From contig NC_089318.1 of NCBI RefSeq assembly GCF_036669915.1, positions 11,712,071 to 11,776,070 of the forward strand: DNA of 64,000 bases, given 5' to 3'. This document shows positions 25,301 through 48,989 of this stretch, one piece after another. Each line of letters begins with the position of its first letter. Position 1 is the stretch's first letter. The notes beneath the pieces are model-generated. The model was not told the origin of the DNA. It did not search any database and saw only the letters and a list, made by a program, of their open reading frames with translations. The translations under genes and the position numbers were made by a program. This stretch comes from Pocillopora verrucosa. Its lineage: Eukaryota; Cnidaria; Anthozoa; Scleractinia; Pocilloporidae.

Positions 25301-27333
25301 ATATGGACGCACAGACCAGCACATTGTACAAAAACCAATTATTAGTATTTGATTGGTTTTTGTCAGTTTGGCGTAAAAATAATTTTGAGAAATGGTAGAT
25401 TTCTTACGTGATTTTCGAATTGCACCGCACACAGGCGCAATGTTTCCATGGGAGAGCTCCTTTACTGGCTTAGAGACCTCCCCAGGAGAAGTATACGGCA
25501 AGAATCAGAATCACATCACGGGAGACATTGCTCTGGCCGCTAAGATGTTATGGCATGCTACTAAGGATCTTCACTGGTTGCGGGAGGTTGGATTCCCCCT
25601 TACGTACCAGACTGCAGAGTACTGGGCCAGCCGGGTGGAATACGATCCTGAGAAAGACAGATACATCATCAATCACGTGATGCCACCGGACGAGTATCAC
25701 TATCCAGTTAACAATTCCTTCTTCACCAATGTGGTGGCTAAGATAAATTTGCTGTTTGCTAAAGAAGCCGCTGAAATCCTGGGCAAGAAGGTGCCCGAGG
25801 TGTGGTCAACCATTGCGGAAAAGATTTACATCCCCTTTAACAGCAAGTATAACTATCACCCTGAGTTTGAGGGATATGTTGCAAATGTGATAGTTAAACA
25901 GGCAGACGTTATACTGGTGGGCTTTCCCTTGATGTATCAAATGGATAAACAAGTGAGTGGCTTTAAGGCCAAATTGATAAGCAAGACGGGGATTTGACGG
26001 AGTAAAATAGATATTCTATAGTACCCATTCTTACTTTTTGAAATACCCTTTGTTACAATGCATTCCTGACGATGGAAAGTAAGATGTTCAAGGATTTGTA
26101 CATAATGATGACTTAGCCCTCAGTAGGTGATAACAGAAGAAGTATCTATCCTTTTTAAAGTTTGAGTGGCTAGTTTTTTTCACGTATTTCCAAGAGACAA
26201 AGCTCTGCTGCTCGTTTGCGTGGCCTTAACGCCCATTTCAAAATAAGAGTCAAGCAAGATATCCCTCACCTACATTTCGGCCGAATTCACCGCCTTCGTC
26301 CAAGCTAATGACCGTTACACGCGTGTAGATAACATAAAGATATAGAAAAAATTATGCACGCATATGATTTTATATATACCGTGTACTTCAAACCTGTTCC
26401 AACATGTGAGGATCCCAAAGTTGATAAAGTAAAGCATGAATATTTTAAAACATTTTGTTTTCCTTTTTGTTTTCTTCAGGTCCGATATAACGACTTGACT
26501 TTTTATGAGAGGCTTACAGATCCTGAAGGACCCGCCATGACTCATGCTATGTTTGCTATTGGCTGGCTGGAGGCTGGCGAGGAAAAGAAAGCTGAAACAG
26601 CCTTTTTCAAGAACTATGCTAACATCCAGGGTCCCTTTAAGGTAGTACCTTATACAGCTTACCCTTGGTATTTTGGAGCCAAACGATGTTTCAAACTCGC
26701 TGCCAGTTCTCTAATGGCTATTTCACTGTATTTAATGCCATTTTGTTCTTATATGGATTCAAAATTAATTTGCCTTTGTAGGTGTGGTCAGAAAGGCGAA
26801 ATGGCAAGGGAGCAGTGAACTTCATTACAGGAGCTGGAGGATTTCTGCAGGCTGTTATCTACGGGTATGGCGGTTTCCGAATCAGAAGTGATGGCCTGTA
26901 CTTCAATTCTACCCTTCCTCCCGGAACGACTAAATTAACCTTGAGTTTACACTATCTGGGTTGCTCCCTGAAGTTTGAATTGCAAGACACCAATGTCACG
27001 TTCGCGTTAGTATCCAATGGTCCCATATCACCTGATCTAGAAGTGTCGACAAAGGAAGGTGTATTTGCCCTGAGACGAGAGAAACCTGTCACCCTGGAGA
27101 CAAAGGATGGAGTGGTGCGCAAGCGCGTGAGTACAATACAATCTGAAATACCACAAAGTTTGAAAGAACGTCATAATTTCTAAAGAAGATTAAACATGTG
27201 TTCATGACTATTATCTGCTTAACACGACCAGCGCGTGAAACACCGCGTGTATCCTATCCGGCCAGACAGAATGTGTCCGTTCATGAATGGAGTCCTGCAA
27301 TGTAGCATGGAGGCTGAGAACATAGTTCAATAA
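22307..27333 (+). CDS. PGGHG: PGGHG-type glycosidase, tandem copy B (secreted)
   Basis: Exons: 22307-22918, 24190-24389, 24796-25133, 25435-25952, 26480-26641, 26782-27126 and probably 27232-27333, giving 758 aa. Exons 2-5 have exactly the same lengths as in copy A (200, 338, 518, 162). The N terminus (MNLSGCGVALALLLVGAVPT...) is a clear signal peptide of about 25 residues, so the enzyme enters the secretory pathway. The presumed catalytic acids are D342 (FWDQD), E470 (PPDEYH) and E614 (VWSER). The last exon is uncertain: AAGCGC|GTGAGT is a strong donor, and the acceptor at 27231 leads to a short exon ending TAA at 27333. Without that splice the frame ends at 27183 and gives 743 aa. Copy B probably retains the ancestral, lumenal or extracellular role in hydroxylysine-linked glycan turnover. 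Confidence 0.9.
23820..23950. repeat. Possible dispersed repeat in PGGHG-B intron 1
   Basis: The stretch with ctgacgatgacttccgctc and attgtcgaaatgtcacgc resembles a repeat I associate with anthozoan genomes (..cgctcaggttgtcgaaacgtcag..). I cannot see a second copy in this window, so the call rests on that recollection. Confidence 0.3.
24520..24643. repeat. Perfect 62-bp tandem duplication
   Basis: Two identical 62-bp units, 24520-24581 and 24582-24643, each beginning actaataacgaatgacgg. They lie in intron 2 of PGGHG copy B. Complete identity indicates a very recent duplication, or an assembly artefact. Confidence 0.9.
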
Positions 27334-27334
27334 A
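27329..27334 (+). terminator. Polyadenylation signal AATAAA
   Basis: Canonical hexamer that overlaps the TAA of the proposed last exon of PGGHG copy B and lies about 146 bp past the alternative stop at 27183. Confidence 0.45.
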
Positions 27335-28702
27335 AGAAGCGTGCGCTTGTGGGAGGGATCCGTGCACTATTTTTTCAAGAGATTAGCTCATGGAACTGAA
27401 AGGTAAATCAACCAATTGGAGACAGCGTCGTCGGCTAGGTATATTTTAAAAGGAAATTTAGCTAGCGACCGACAATTACTACTAGGTTTTAAGGTCTTTC
27501 ATAGCTCTGGAAAGTTAGTGCCATATTTCTTACTTGACTTCTTCAGATACTTATTTTCAGACTTCACTCCTACTATACATCAATACGACGTATGCCGTAA
27601 AAGCTAGTAGTTTAGATATCTTAGTTTTTCCTGACGAAAATTAACGAGGTTTATCTAGTTTTTGACTTGAAAAACACTGGTACAGTGTTTTGTTCATCCT
27701 GGATTTGTTCATCCCCAGTGACACGTATTTGATACGTTTGAGTACAGCCAAGGTTTAAACAACTTATCGATTGAAGAATTATTTAAGTCTTGTCTGAACT
27801 TTGTCCTATCATTTTATTTTCATACCTTTGACAGGCCTGGCTGAACCGAGTTAAATCGCAAATCTTTGGCCGGAGGATGGGCTCTGGTAAATAGGGTGGA
27901 TTCCAGACCCCAAGAAGAAAAATCAGTGTCTGAGTGCGTGTAACTTTGAGACTGCGCAGACGCAGAATTGTGTATTAAAATACATAGTTGATATCTGTGA
28001 CTGCTTGGCTTTAAACGCTCCCTAATGCCTTAATCAATTGTAGAGTATGGATTTCTGAAAGTTCTTCAGATTCTCTGAGTTTGATTTACTCATAAGTTGC
28101 TACGTGTTTCGCCTCAGACCAAGAAACACTAAGGAGGTCTGTTGTTACCAAAACATTAGCGGCATCATCTGAACCGCGGATTGTTTCATCGCTAATTTTT
28201 GCTAGCATCGGTTTGTTAGTTTTAAAGGTGAGGACGAAGTAGTTTTAATAGGCCTGTTGCGCGCTCATGCATTAGCTTGAATGAACTAAAAACTCCAAAA
28301 AGTACCAAAGCACCTGTGTGCAATAGGTCAGAATTGGAGTTTTTAACTCCATATGCGCGATTACCATGTTAGTTAGGCAACTTAATCTAGATACTTATGC
28401 GACAATTAACCCACGAACTCTCGAGGCTTTTCCGTTCCTATGAAAACCGGTTCTTTGTTTTTTTTTCTCTCATCAATGTTCTTTGGGGAAAAACAGCAGT
28501 ACACTTGATCGATTGAGTAGTGAAAGGTGAAAAGGAACCTAAATGAACGAACTGGATTTATTGTCCTTGTCTACCCCCGACAAACACTTTATGTCGACAC
28601 ACAAAATTCATTATTGTCCTTCAACAAAATTGAATGAATCTAATGACAGGGGAAAAGGCACACAGCAATCAATCTCAGCCATAGTTAAGTAAATTCTTCG
28701 TT
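27335..28702. other. Gene-free interval
   Basis: Between the 3' end of PGGHG copy B and the 3' end of the acidic-protein gene. I see no coding sequence with family resemblance and no clear repeat structure. The genes on either side converge here. Confidence 0.5.
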
Positions 28703-30006
28703 CTAATATACATTTTTTAGTGCTCTTACTCTCGTTGGATCTGTTACATGCTGTTTTTTGACGACTGTGACTTCACTATCTGGTGAATGAAATCGTACAA
28801 CATAACCTGGTGTTTTAGAGAATACTCCATGTAGGCCGTTAACATTGATACTATATCCTTGATTGTTTGATTGCGGAAGTGAATAAGTCCTTTGCATGGG
28901 TTTCAAAAAGGCTGCTCGAAAAACTGAGGTTGAGGGTCTTACCAGTGAAGGGACTTTAACTGCTACCTCAGGAACAGTCAAGGGCTGTGAAATGTAATAT
29001 TGCGGAACCAACAAAGTGTTTTGATTGACAATGTTTCCATAACTGAATCGTAAACGCTGCAGCATTTTTTGTCTTATCCGAGCGGAATACGCCCTTAGCT
29101 CATTCATGGCCTTAAGATGACGTTCTTGATATGCAAGGGCGGCAGTTGGATCCTCGATGCCCCCATGAATACGTGTCAAGTCTTGGCTCATTTGATCCGA
29201 TATCTCGTAAGGTGAAATGTTTTGATTTTCATCATGTTTTATCTTTTGCAATTGTGATTCTTGATTTTCAATTTTCACGGGTTTCTTCTCTTTGGCGTCA
29301 TCTTCGTCTTCATTAGCGTCCTCTTTATCATCATCTGGTTCATCATCATCGTCTCCATCATCAGCATTATTATTATGGTCATATCGAGATTGCTCCTTTG
29401 TTTCAAGGTCATCTGTGTGTGGCAGCTTCTCTTCGTCTGTATCATCGGGTCTCTCCTTGTTATCAGTACGATGTACGCTATTGCGATTGCTTCTTGGGAC
29501 AGAAATATCCTCGTTTTCATCCTGTTCAGAATCATCTGTGATTGGTGGGTTTGAATCCGAGTCAGTATCAGTTTGCATCAAGGTCTCCAACAACACATCG
29601 TCCTTCGTCTTACTCTGAGTGGATCCTTTTCCTTCGCTCACTATTTCAAACGAATCTCTCGGTGCACTAGACGGAACTTTAACAAAGGATGCCTCCGGCG
29701 CGCGGCTGTTTCTAACTTCCTGCTTAATGAAAGGACTTTTCTGAAAAATTTGCGGAGAAATCTTGCTTGGGAAATTGTGGTTTGTACGCTTATGGTGTAT
29801 ACTTGCCTCCTTTTTTTTAATTTTTAGGCTGTACGTTCTGCTCAGTAAAGCAAAGCTTCTCTCGGTAGCCTCTCTGGTAGTCTGGTTTGCTTTTAGGTTC
29901 CGCCCGATAACTTTATATTTGCCGTTAGCAAGCAATTTTTCCTCCTTCAGGCTTCCTCGAAGATTTTTCTGCTTCCCTAATTCCTTAAGACGGTGCCTGT
30001 GATGTC
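28703..30006 (-). CDS. Acidic low-complexity protein, large 3' exon
   Basis: An open exon of 1,304 nt ending in TAG (28703-28705). It starts at an acceptor (attctttcag) after position 30006, with two bases finishing a codon from an earlier exon, so the true N terminus is elsewhere. The 433-residue product is unrecognised. Its first third is basic and Ser/Thr-rich, the middle is an Asp/Glu-rich tract with runs such as DDGDDDDEPDDD, and the last 170 residues are ordinary, with Gln, Val and Tyr-rich segments. No domain, membrane segment or signal peptide is visible in this exon. The acidic tract could bind calcium or basic partners. Coral skeletal matrix proteins are often Asp-rich, but the composition alone does not place it there. 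Upstream exons were not found between 30007 and 33121. Confidence 0.6.
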
Positions 30007-33000
30007 CTGAAAGAATTATTTGAGAAAATTGATAAATGTATACCTATCAATATTTGATTTATTAGTTATGTTACTTTGCAAACTCTTTTATGGCAGGGAA
30101 GGTGAGTATGGCAAGCCTATTGGTCGACGAGTACCAGAGCTTATCCCTTTTTTCATAGTTTGGCATGAAAATAAGTATTTCCTCATTTCGGTGAGAAGGC
30201 TGGTCCATTACAGGGTTGCTACTGGTGACTCGTTAAGTTTCGTTGACAACTCGCTGATACCCATTCATATTCCTGAGTAAGGAGGTACCGTGAGCTTATG
30301 GACAGACCCCACTATCCACAGTCCAGCTTCTAACCACAAAGTCTGTATGTCTTCCTGTTTACACATAATCTTAATAAATTCTTGAATTGTTCCATACAAC
30401 AAAAGGTGCTCATAAAACGCATCAAAATTCATCGCATTACCCTTCCCAACAGATAGACTTCTATTTGCGATCCGTAAGGAAACTGAACAATTTAATCAGT
30501 TTCGTGTAGATGTCTTAATTTGACATACTTTGTTGAGATACCGTAGACTGCCGCCTATAAGCCCCTACTCCCTACTCCCTCCTCCCCCCCCCCCTCCGGT
30601 TGTGGGCCTATCTACCTGTAAACAGAAAAGTACATTTGATCACATTCCCCCCATCCCCCTATGCGAGCCCTCCTTTAGCTTTAACTTGTTTTGAGGGATA
30701 GTGAATCGGTGTGAATCAGACATATAAATTTCACTAATAGGAAAGCATTGATGGACTTCCGTTTCGTTATGTTCCAGTTTTGTTAACGTTGTTAGTTATA
30801 GTTCTGTTTCAAATGTATTAAAAGAATCCGATTTATCATGATGTTTTTAAGTTTAATTGAAAAACAGCAAATGCTAAACGTATTTGGATCAGCGTTGCTA
30901 TGGCTCGTTTCAAAGTCCCTTTTCTATTCAGGTTATAAGCCCCCTCGGATATAAGCTCCTCCGCTCATGAACCCTCTTAAGATAAGATAAACGCTGTACA
31001 TCGAGGAACGGTTTAAGGATAAGGATGTAAGGAGCCGGGTTGGGTTGTGAAGGAAATTTTTAACTGCGCTATTGATTAAAAGAGGTACTAAGCTGTATCT
31101 AACACAGGATATAGCTGTCAATTATCTCACATTTTGAAGAATGGTGACCTGAATTTTCTCTCTCAAATCTGTCATGTTATGATTGTATCGAGGCAGACTA
31201 AATCGTGTGTATTGCGAGAGGTGAAAAATTAGATACTGTAATTTAATAAGGATTAGAGTACAGTCAAGTACAGTCAACAAAGAACAGCATCGTTTTTGTC
31301 TACAATTGGATGCAGGAGCGGCAGTTCATTTTACCTTTCTTTGCTTCAAGTCCTTCAGAAGTGGAAAGAAACAGCGAAACGACTCCTAAAACAAGCAGCA
31401 CTTGCATGGAGAATTACGGTTGTTATCGACAACACCAAGATGTTTACCTTTGAAAATAACTGCGTGGAATTGACATGGCCGTGGAAGCACTTCGTGTAAG
31501 TGGTTCTCAGTGTTAAGTTCTTCACGCGTAACAAATAATCCACTTAAACGGGAAAGATATGTGAATGGTCACCAGCTGATAATGAAACATTACCTGCCGT
31601 GTGTGAATGGTTCAGAGCGGATTAAGGGACAAACGGAAAATCTAATAGTAACTGGTGTGAATAGGTTGTTTGAGTCAACTAGTCTTATTTCGAGTACATG
31701 ATAGCTTGTCAAACTATTTGTCATGACAGTTTTCTGATATATGTACAACTTCTTTAAAGCTAACAGTTGGAAACTTATGTCCTTATTCAAAGTACCTTGT
31801 AAATTTAATGTCTAATTTCTTCAATCATCTGGTCATTCCTGTCCCATTTTCACTAGTCCAGGCATCTAAGAAGTTTTCCTTAGCTCGACATCCGTCACCA
31901 TTCAGTGGAATAAGCCGGAGCTCTTCATAGCGGCCGGTCTTGATAAAAGGAGGGGAGCGGGGTGTTTCAACAAAACTTTACGAAGTGTTAGAACGTCGAC
32001 AAGAGCAATAGCTGGAAGGACATCCCGAGCTTAGCGGAAGGGACCAAGAATCTAGACTTGTCGTTTCAGTTTTTCTGAATATTTAATCGCTAAGTTTTCT
32101 GATCGCCCAACCATTACTGCTAACTTCTTCTAACAGCAGGTTTACCTCTCTCACTTCTCCTCTATTTAATTACCAACGCTATAGTCTACGTTTCATATAA
32201 ACCATCACTGGGCGTAAGTGGGCACGCGGGTCATTTCGGTATTTCGGTACGAAAGCCCAAAACAAGTGCAGGTTCAAAGAAATTTCTGTCGACAAACGTC
32301 ATTGTTCGATAATCAGTCTTAACTACGGCCAAGGACAACCCACTTGACCACGAAATCAATCTATTTACATAATAACTATGAAAAAATTGGATAAAACTAG
32401 ACAGTTCTGAGGGAACGGTCTTTTTTTCGCTTAGGTGGGGTTGGAGGATATTTGTTGTGTCACAATAAGGTTGACCTGATTAAAGAATCCGACAACTAGA
32501 CATTCAAAATCAGGAAACGCATTACAATAGAAAAAACCAAAGTAACCATGGAATTCAAATCCTAACCACAACCAAGCGCTAAATCATAAGTACCTAAATA
32601 ATTCACAACAGAAGGATCAAGGCAAGAACGGAATGGAAAAGGTTAGTAACAAGGACTCATCGCCTCACTTGGCGCAGATCTGCCGTTAACATGATGTCTC
32701 TTTTCGCAATTGAACACCTGGTGCATGTCAACAACGTCCGACGTTAATCCAAAGACTCCTGTCCAAAATGTAAGAGATAAAAATGAGAGATTTGAGGGAC
32801 AGTTGCACAGCTTGTCACAGTAGGTGGGATGTGTTTGCCTGCAAGCCACCTCTCTCGCGAAGTGAGGGAGATTACCAAGGGGGAGCTTGCTTATAGGATT
32901 AAGATTTGCATCAGTATATAAGTTTAGTATATGCCAAACAGGTGAATAGTGCTTTTCGCGAGCGTTGATTGGCTTGTTTGGTAATGATTAGCAAGTTTTA

Positions 33001-33121
33001 GTATATACTAACAGCGGACAGCGTTGAAGGCGAGCTATGATTGACTCCGAATATGGTTGACATTGTTACTGTGCTACATTATCTCCCTGCTTTAGTGCAC
33101 GCTTAAACAACTATTCAGCTC
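30007..33121. other. Non-coding interval with ATAAGCCCC repeats
   Basis: No gene recognised. A C-rich tract at about 30571-30597, preceded by gccgcctataagcccctact (30551), and a second segment at 30931-30960 (ataagccccctcgg, ataagctcct) share a TATAAGCCCC unit, as in a dispersed repeat. The missing 5' exons of the acidic-protein gene may lie in this interval. Confidence 0.4.
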
Positions 33122-33631
33122 TTAGCAGCCGAAGAGACAAGAAGTTAATTTCCATAAACCACTCTCGATAGATTGGCAGAAATAAAGAAATTTTCGGTTT
33201 GTGTCTAGCACGTCGGTGAAAGTGATGGATATTAACCCCAATGTTTTGTGGCTCGGTAAATTTCCACCACTGTTCACCTTCACCTCTGTAATATTGTAAA
33301 ATACAAAAACTAGTGATATTGCGGCAAAACAAGTCAACAAAGTCACATGCCGTGCCTTTGTCCGTGTCAAGTACTGTTCTTCTTGTGCGTCAATCAGTCC
33401 TGGTCCACCGTTGGGTTGGGCTTTCCAGTTCGTGACAAAGTTACATTCAGAAAAAGGAAGCGGAGCTCTCTCATCGAAAGGAGTCTCGCCAACTTCTAAT
33501 GATGCTCTAACACTCAAAGCGCACTGCACCAAAAGAAACCCTTGGGTAATGAGATCCTGATTTATATAGCTGCCTTGAGGCTTCACATCGACATTTAACT
33601 GCCAGTGAGCTGTTGTAGTTTGGTGAGCCAT
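33122..33631 (-). CDS. Putative single-pass membrane protein or its first exon
   Basis: Open frame of 169 codons, ATG at 33631, TAA at 33122. I do not recognise it. The first 105 residues are hydrophilic, then LLTCFAAISLVFVFYNI forms one hydrophobic segment preceded by basic residues (TRTKARH), the layout of a type II membrane protein. Just after it, an NIT sequon and a CAGAG|GTGAAG donor-like site occur, so the coding exon may end near 33287 rather than at the stop. An overlapping frame (33111-33332) is also open. It lies 430 bp downstream of the SEC23 stop on the same strand. It could be the first exon of the acidic gene, but this donor's phase does not match that gene's acceptor. Real coding status is unsure. 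Confidence 0.35.
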   Translation of the reverse strand: MAHQTTTAHWQLNVDVKPQGSYINQDLITQGFLLVQCALSVRASLEVGETPFDERAPLPFSECNFVTNWKAQPNGGPGLIDAQEEQYLTRTKARHVTLLTCFAAISLVFVFYNITEVKVNSGGNLPSHKTLGLISITFTDVLDTNRKFLYFCQSIESGLWKLTSCLFGC

Positions 33632-34060
33632 GTCCTTTCAGGATTAAAACGCATCATCACAAACCAGAGGTTATCAGGATCTCGTATGGGTCTTGGGATG
33701 CAAGCCGCAAAATGAACGACAAAGTGTTCGCTTTCCACCGAAAATCATTTATAGGACATAAAAAAGGTAAAAACATGTTGCTTCTCTAACGTTCTTTAAT
33801 ACAGATAAAGGGTTTGGTATGCTAGAATATACTTTCAACTCGAATTAAAGATTTTTCTTTAAGGCAAAACGTCTGTGTGTATTCACCACTAATTATCGAG
33901 AAAAAGGCCAGCGGTGAGATTCCTCACCGAGCATAAACTTTTACTATTCTGAAATTACTAGGTAGATCTCTTTAGGTAGTCCCCTCTAGGTACTTTCAAT
34001 AGGATATCTAGGATTCCTCTATGGAAAGCTCCTTAGATGTATCCTTAAGGAATTCTTTGC

Positions 34061-46283
<12,223 letters not shown>

Positions 46284-46356
46284 TCAACCCTAGAGCGAGT
46301 TTTCTTATAACCACAGCAAACACAAGCCAAACGAAGTCTGAGCGCCGCCGCGTAAA

Positions 46357-46460
46357 ATGTACTTTTCAACGACTGGCTTTACAGCTAAACGCCTTAAAAC
46401 AACGAGAGAAGAGAGGAAGGAAATAGGGAGTAGAGAGACACTGAACATGAGAAGGATAAG
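46357..46460 (+). CDS. Candidate first coding exon, divergent from SEC23
   Basis: ATG at 46357 opens a basic 34-codon frame (MYFSTTGFTAKRLKTTREE...) that ends at a strong donor, ATAAG|GTAAGA at 46461, about 390 bp upstream of and divergent from the SEC23 start. No following exon was recognised, and the next kilobases are transposon-derived. It could be the start of a small gene, a 5' exon of a longer transcript, or chance. Confidence 0.2.
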
Positions 46461-47229
46461 GTAAGATAAATTCAGTTCAAATGAAGCTCGAATCCGTGTA
46501 CTGTCGTAACATTTTTTTGTGCACAGACTGACTTTGAAACATCAAATATCAATTCGGGATGCAAGAGAAACTGAGTGCAAAGAGCGAACGGGCATGATTA
46601 GGTCAAGAGGCGGCCACTCTGGTCAAATGGACAGGGATAAAACTCATCTTTGCTTGTTTTGATTCCTTCTCTTACATAAGTGAACCATGTTCTTAAGTTT
46701 GTGTTTTTAAATATTCCTTAAAACGATAGTACTTTCTCTTGAAATAGCGCTTTGGAGTGAGTGGCAAAAATTGCTTAAATAATGGTCTGTCTGCGCAAGG
46801 AGTAGGCATAAAACGATAGGCCGATCCAAAAACGGCCGTTATACATCGAGGTGTTAACTCTTTAATTAAATCAAATTCCTTGAGATAATTAGTTGCGTTT
46901 TCACTCGGCCGATGAACTAGCTGAACGTTGTTTTTAGGTGTTTGTTTACAGACCAACATTTGCTATTTAAACGTGATATCTGTTTTCACTGGGAAATTTG
47001 ACCCAGAATTTAACCCGCTGACTCAGACGATTCAAATTGCAGAAGTGCGCACTTTTCAAAAATGGCGGGAGACAAAACGTTCTTTATGACCTCTCTTGTG
47101 CTGATTTTTGCCATATCTATGCAAAAGAGAATTTGACGGAATATGGCAATCCTGTTGATACTAAAATGAACACTACAACCATTGCCGCCTTCACAAAGCC
47201 ATGTGGGTTTATCCATGAGCACAGTTTTG

Positions 47230-48250
47230 GTTTAAAAAGCTCATTGTGGACTGATATCAGGATCATTTCTGGCAGGAACACTTCAGGGTTAGCAGGGAAA
47301 CATTTGAACACATTTGTGGTCTTTTTGGCCCTCAGTTGGTTTGTCAGAATACAATTCATTGCGAAGCAATCGCAGTGGAGAAGCAGGTAGCTGTTGCTCT
47401 TTGGAGGTTATGTACTAGGAATTTGTGGAGAACTGTGGGATTAACATTTGGAATTGGCTGCTGCAGAGCCATGAATATCAAGGGCTAATTTTGCTTTGTT
47501 TGAGAAGAGCTAACAATTTCATTAAATTTCCCAAGCTGAGGCTGAAACTCGACAAACCATACAGGAATTTCAGAACATTAACCAATTCCCTCAGGTTGTA
47601 GGTGCTCTTGATGGATTGCATATACCAATTAACCCTTTACACCCTAACATCAATATGCTTATTCTCTATACTCTTCTCCCTACATTTCCAAAGGTGCTAA
47701 CAATGAGAATATACCTAAAAATCAGAAGCTCCTTTATTTGGTGATCATTTTCTATATTCTTGTAACCGTAATGTGTGATTCAGGAGTGATATTGTAAGAG
47801 AAATTTGGATCCTAGTCACTCTTAGGAGTTGAAGGGTTAAGGCTTCAAGAAACAACCCAAATGAGTATATGAATTGAAAAAGTTTCCATAGCATTGTTTT
47901 GCAGGGAGTCGCTGATGCTAATGGAAAGTTTTGACATGTTAGTACTGGCTACACTGGAAGTATTCATGATGCTCATGTGCTGTTATAGAGCTCATTTTCC
48001 ACTTCAATAGGAAATGGGGATATGTTGTATTCCCCAATGTGTCAGATAGGTGACACAGAGGTAAAGCCACTCAAAGGGATTTTAGTAAATCACAGAGCAT
48101 TGCAAGGGTAGTTATTGAGCAGTCATTTGGGCTGTTAAACATGAGGTGGAGGTGTTCCCTGGATAAGCTTGATGAATCAGAGGAGAAAGTATGCTCTACA
48201 ATCATAACCTGTTGTATTTTACAACATATGCCTAGATGTCAATGATGCTA
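47230..48250 (+). pseudogene. Harbinger/PIF transposase fossil (HARBI1-like)
   Basis: Pieces of a DDE transposase appear in order: FRVSRETFEHICGLFGPQL (about 47280-47340), VEKQVAVALWRL (about 47375-47410), a GLTFGIG helix-turn-helix-like motif, FPQVVGALDGLHIPI with the first catalytic Asp (about 47588-47630), GYTGSIHDAHVL with the second, and IEQSFGLLNMRWRCSLDKL with the third acidic residue (about 48112-48170). Several stops and shifts interrupt it, so it is dead. A TTAA-flanked MITE splits it at 47629-47840. Host HARBI1 relatives share this fold, but the breaks argue against a host gene. A Myb/SANT-like fossil lies convergent at 48990-49240, as is usual for two-gene Harbinger elements. Confidence 0.8.
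47629..47840. mobile_element. 204-bp MITE with TTAA target duplication
   Basis: The element 47633-47836 is flanked by TTAA on both sides (47629-47632 and 47837-47840). Its ends are inverted: CCCTTTACACCCTAA at the left, and the right end reads CCCTTCAACTCCTAAG on the complement. Removing one TTAA plus the element restores the transposase frame across the HIPI motif, which proves an insertion. TTAA duplication is typical of piggyBac and Kolobok elements. A decayed copy lies at 11857 and a truncated one at 41415. Confidence 0.85.
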
Positions 48251-48691
48251 CTGAAATTGATGTGGCCAATAACAACAACAATTGGTTTTCCTAGTACCCC
48301 TCCCAGGTCATGATATTATTGCAATGGCACTAGACTAAGGAACGTCATAAAATAATTTTTGTATGCTGAAAGCTAAAATATATAGTATAATTATTTCCGT
48401 TCAAATTTAGCTCATTTAAAACAAAGGGACGTCAAGTAATTATTTGGTGCAACGTCTACCTCATTTTCATTTCAGTATTTTTTAGATTTACCTAGTTAAT
48501 GTTCTGAGCAAAGTAGTGGTGTCTTTTAAATTAGAACTGCATCATAAATATGTCCAAATATTATGACACTTTTTTTTAGAATTACTAATAAATGCATACA
48601 AATTGAATTGCAAAATAAGAACTGAACATGTACAATAAAGTGTGACTGTTCTCTTTCTTAACTATCCAATTTAAAAATTTTTGCAATTTCT

Positions 48692-48717
48692 TTAGTAGCA
48701 GTAGCAGTAGCAGTAGC
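48692..48717. repeat. GTAGCA microsatellite
   Basis: About four tandem copies of the hexamer agtagc/gtagca. Confidence 0.7.
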
Positions 48718-48989
48718 AATGAAAATTGAAGATAGTTGGTGGATGTTGTACCACATTTAGATTTAACTATAATTTTCGAGGCCCACCTTTGCAAAGATTC
48801 ATTTTATGGCATCAAACATAAGTTTTTGACTTTTTAATTCCCCTCTGCCTCTTTCTTAGAGAGGCTCTTAAAAAAAACATGTGATCTCTGCTTTAACTCT
48901 TTTCCAAAAACTCCACAATATTGTTGGCTGGTCCATCCTTTTCTTTATTGTGGGTGTTTTTCCTTTGTTGGTTATTTTCGAATGTTTCG

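Noticed and set aside
29261-29618. Ser- and Ile-rich plus-strand frames opposite the acidic gene
   Set aside because: They are complements of the Asp/Glu codon runs (GAT/GAC/GAA) in the minus-strand acidic exon, so they are shadows.
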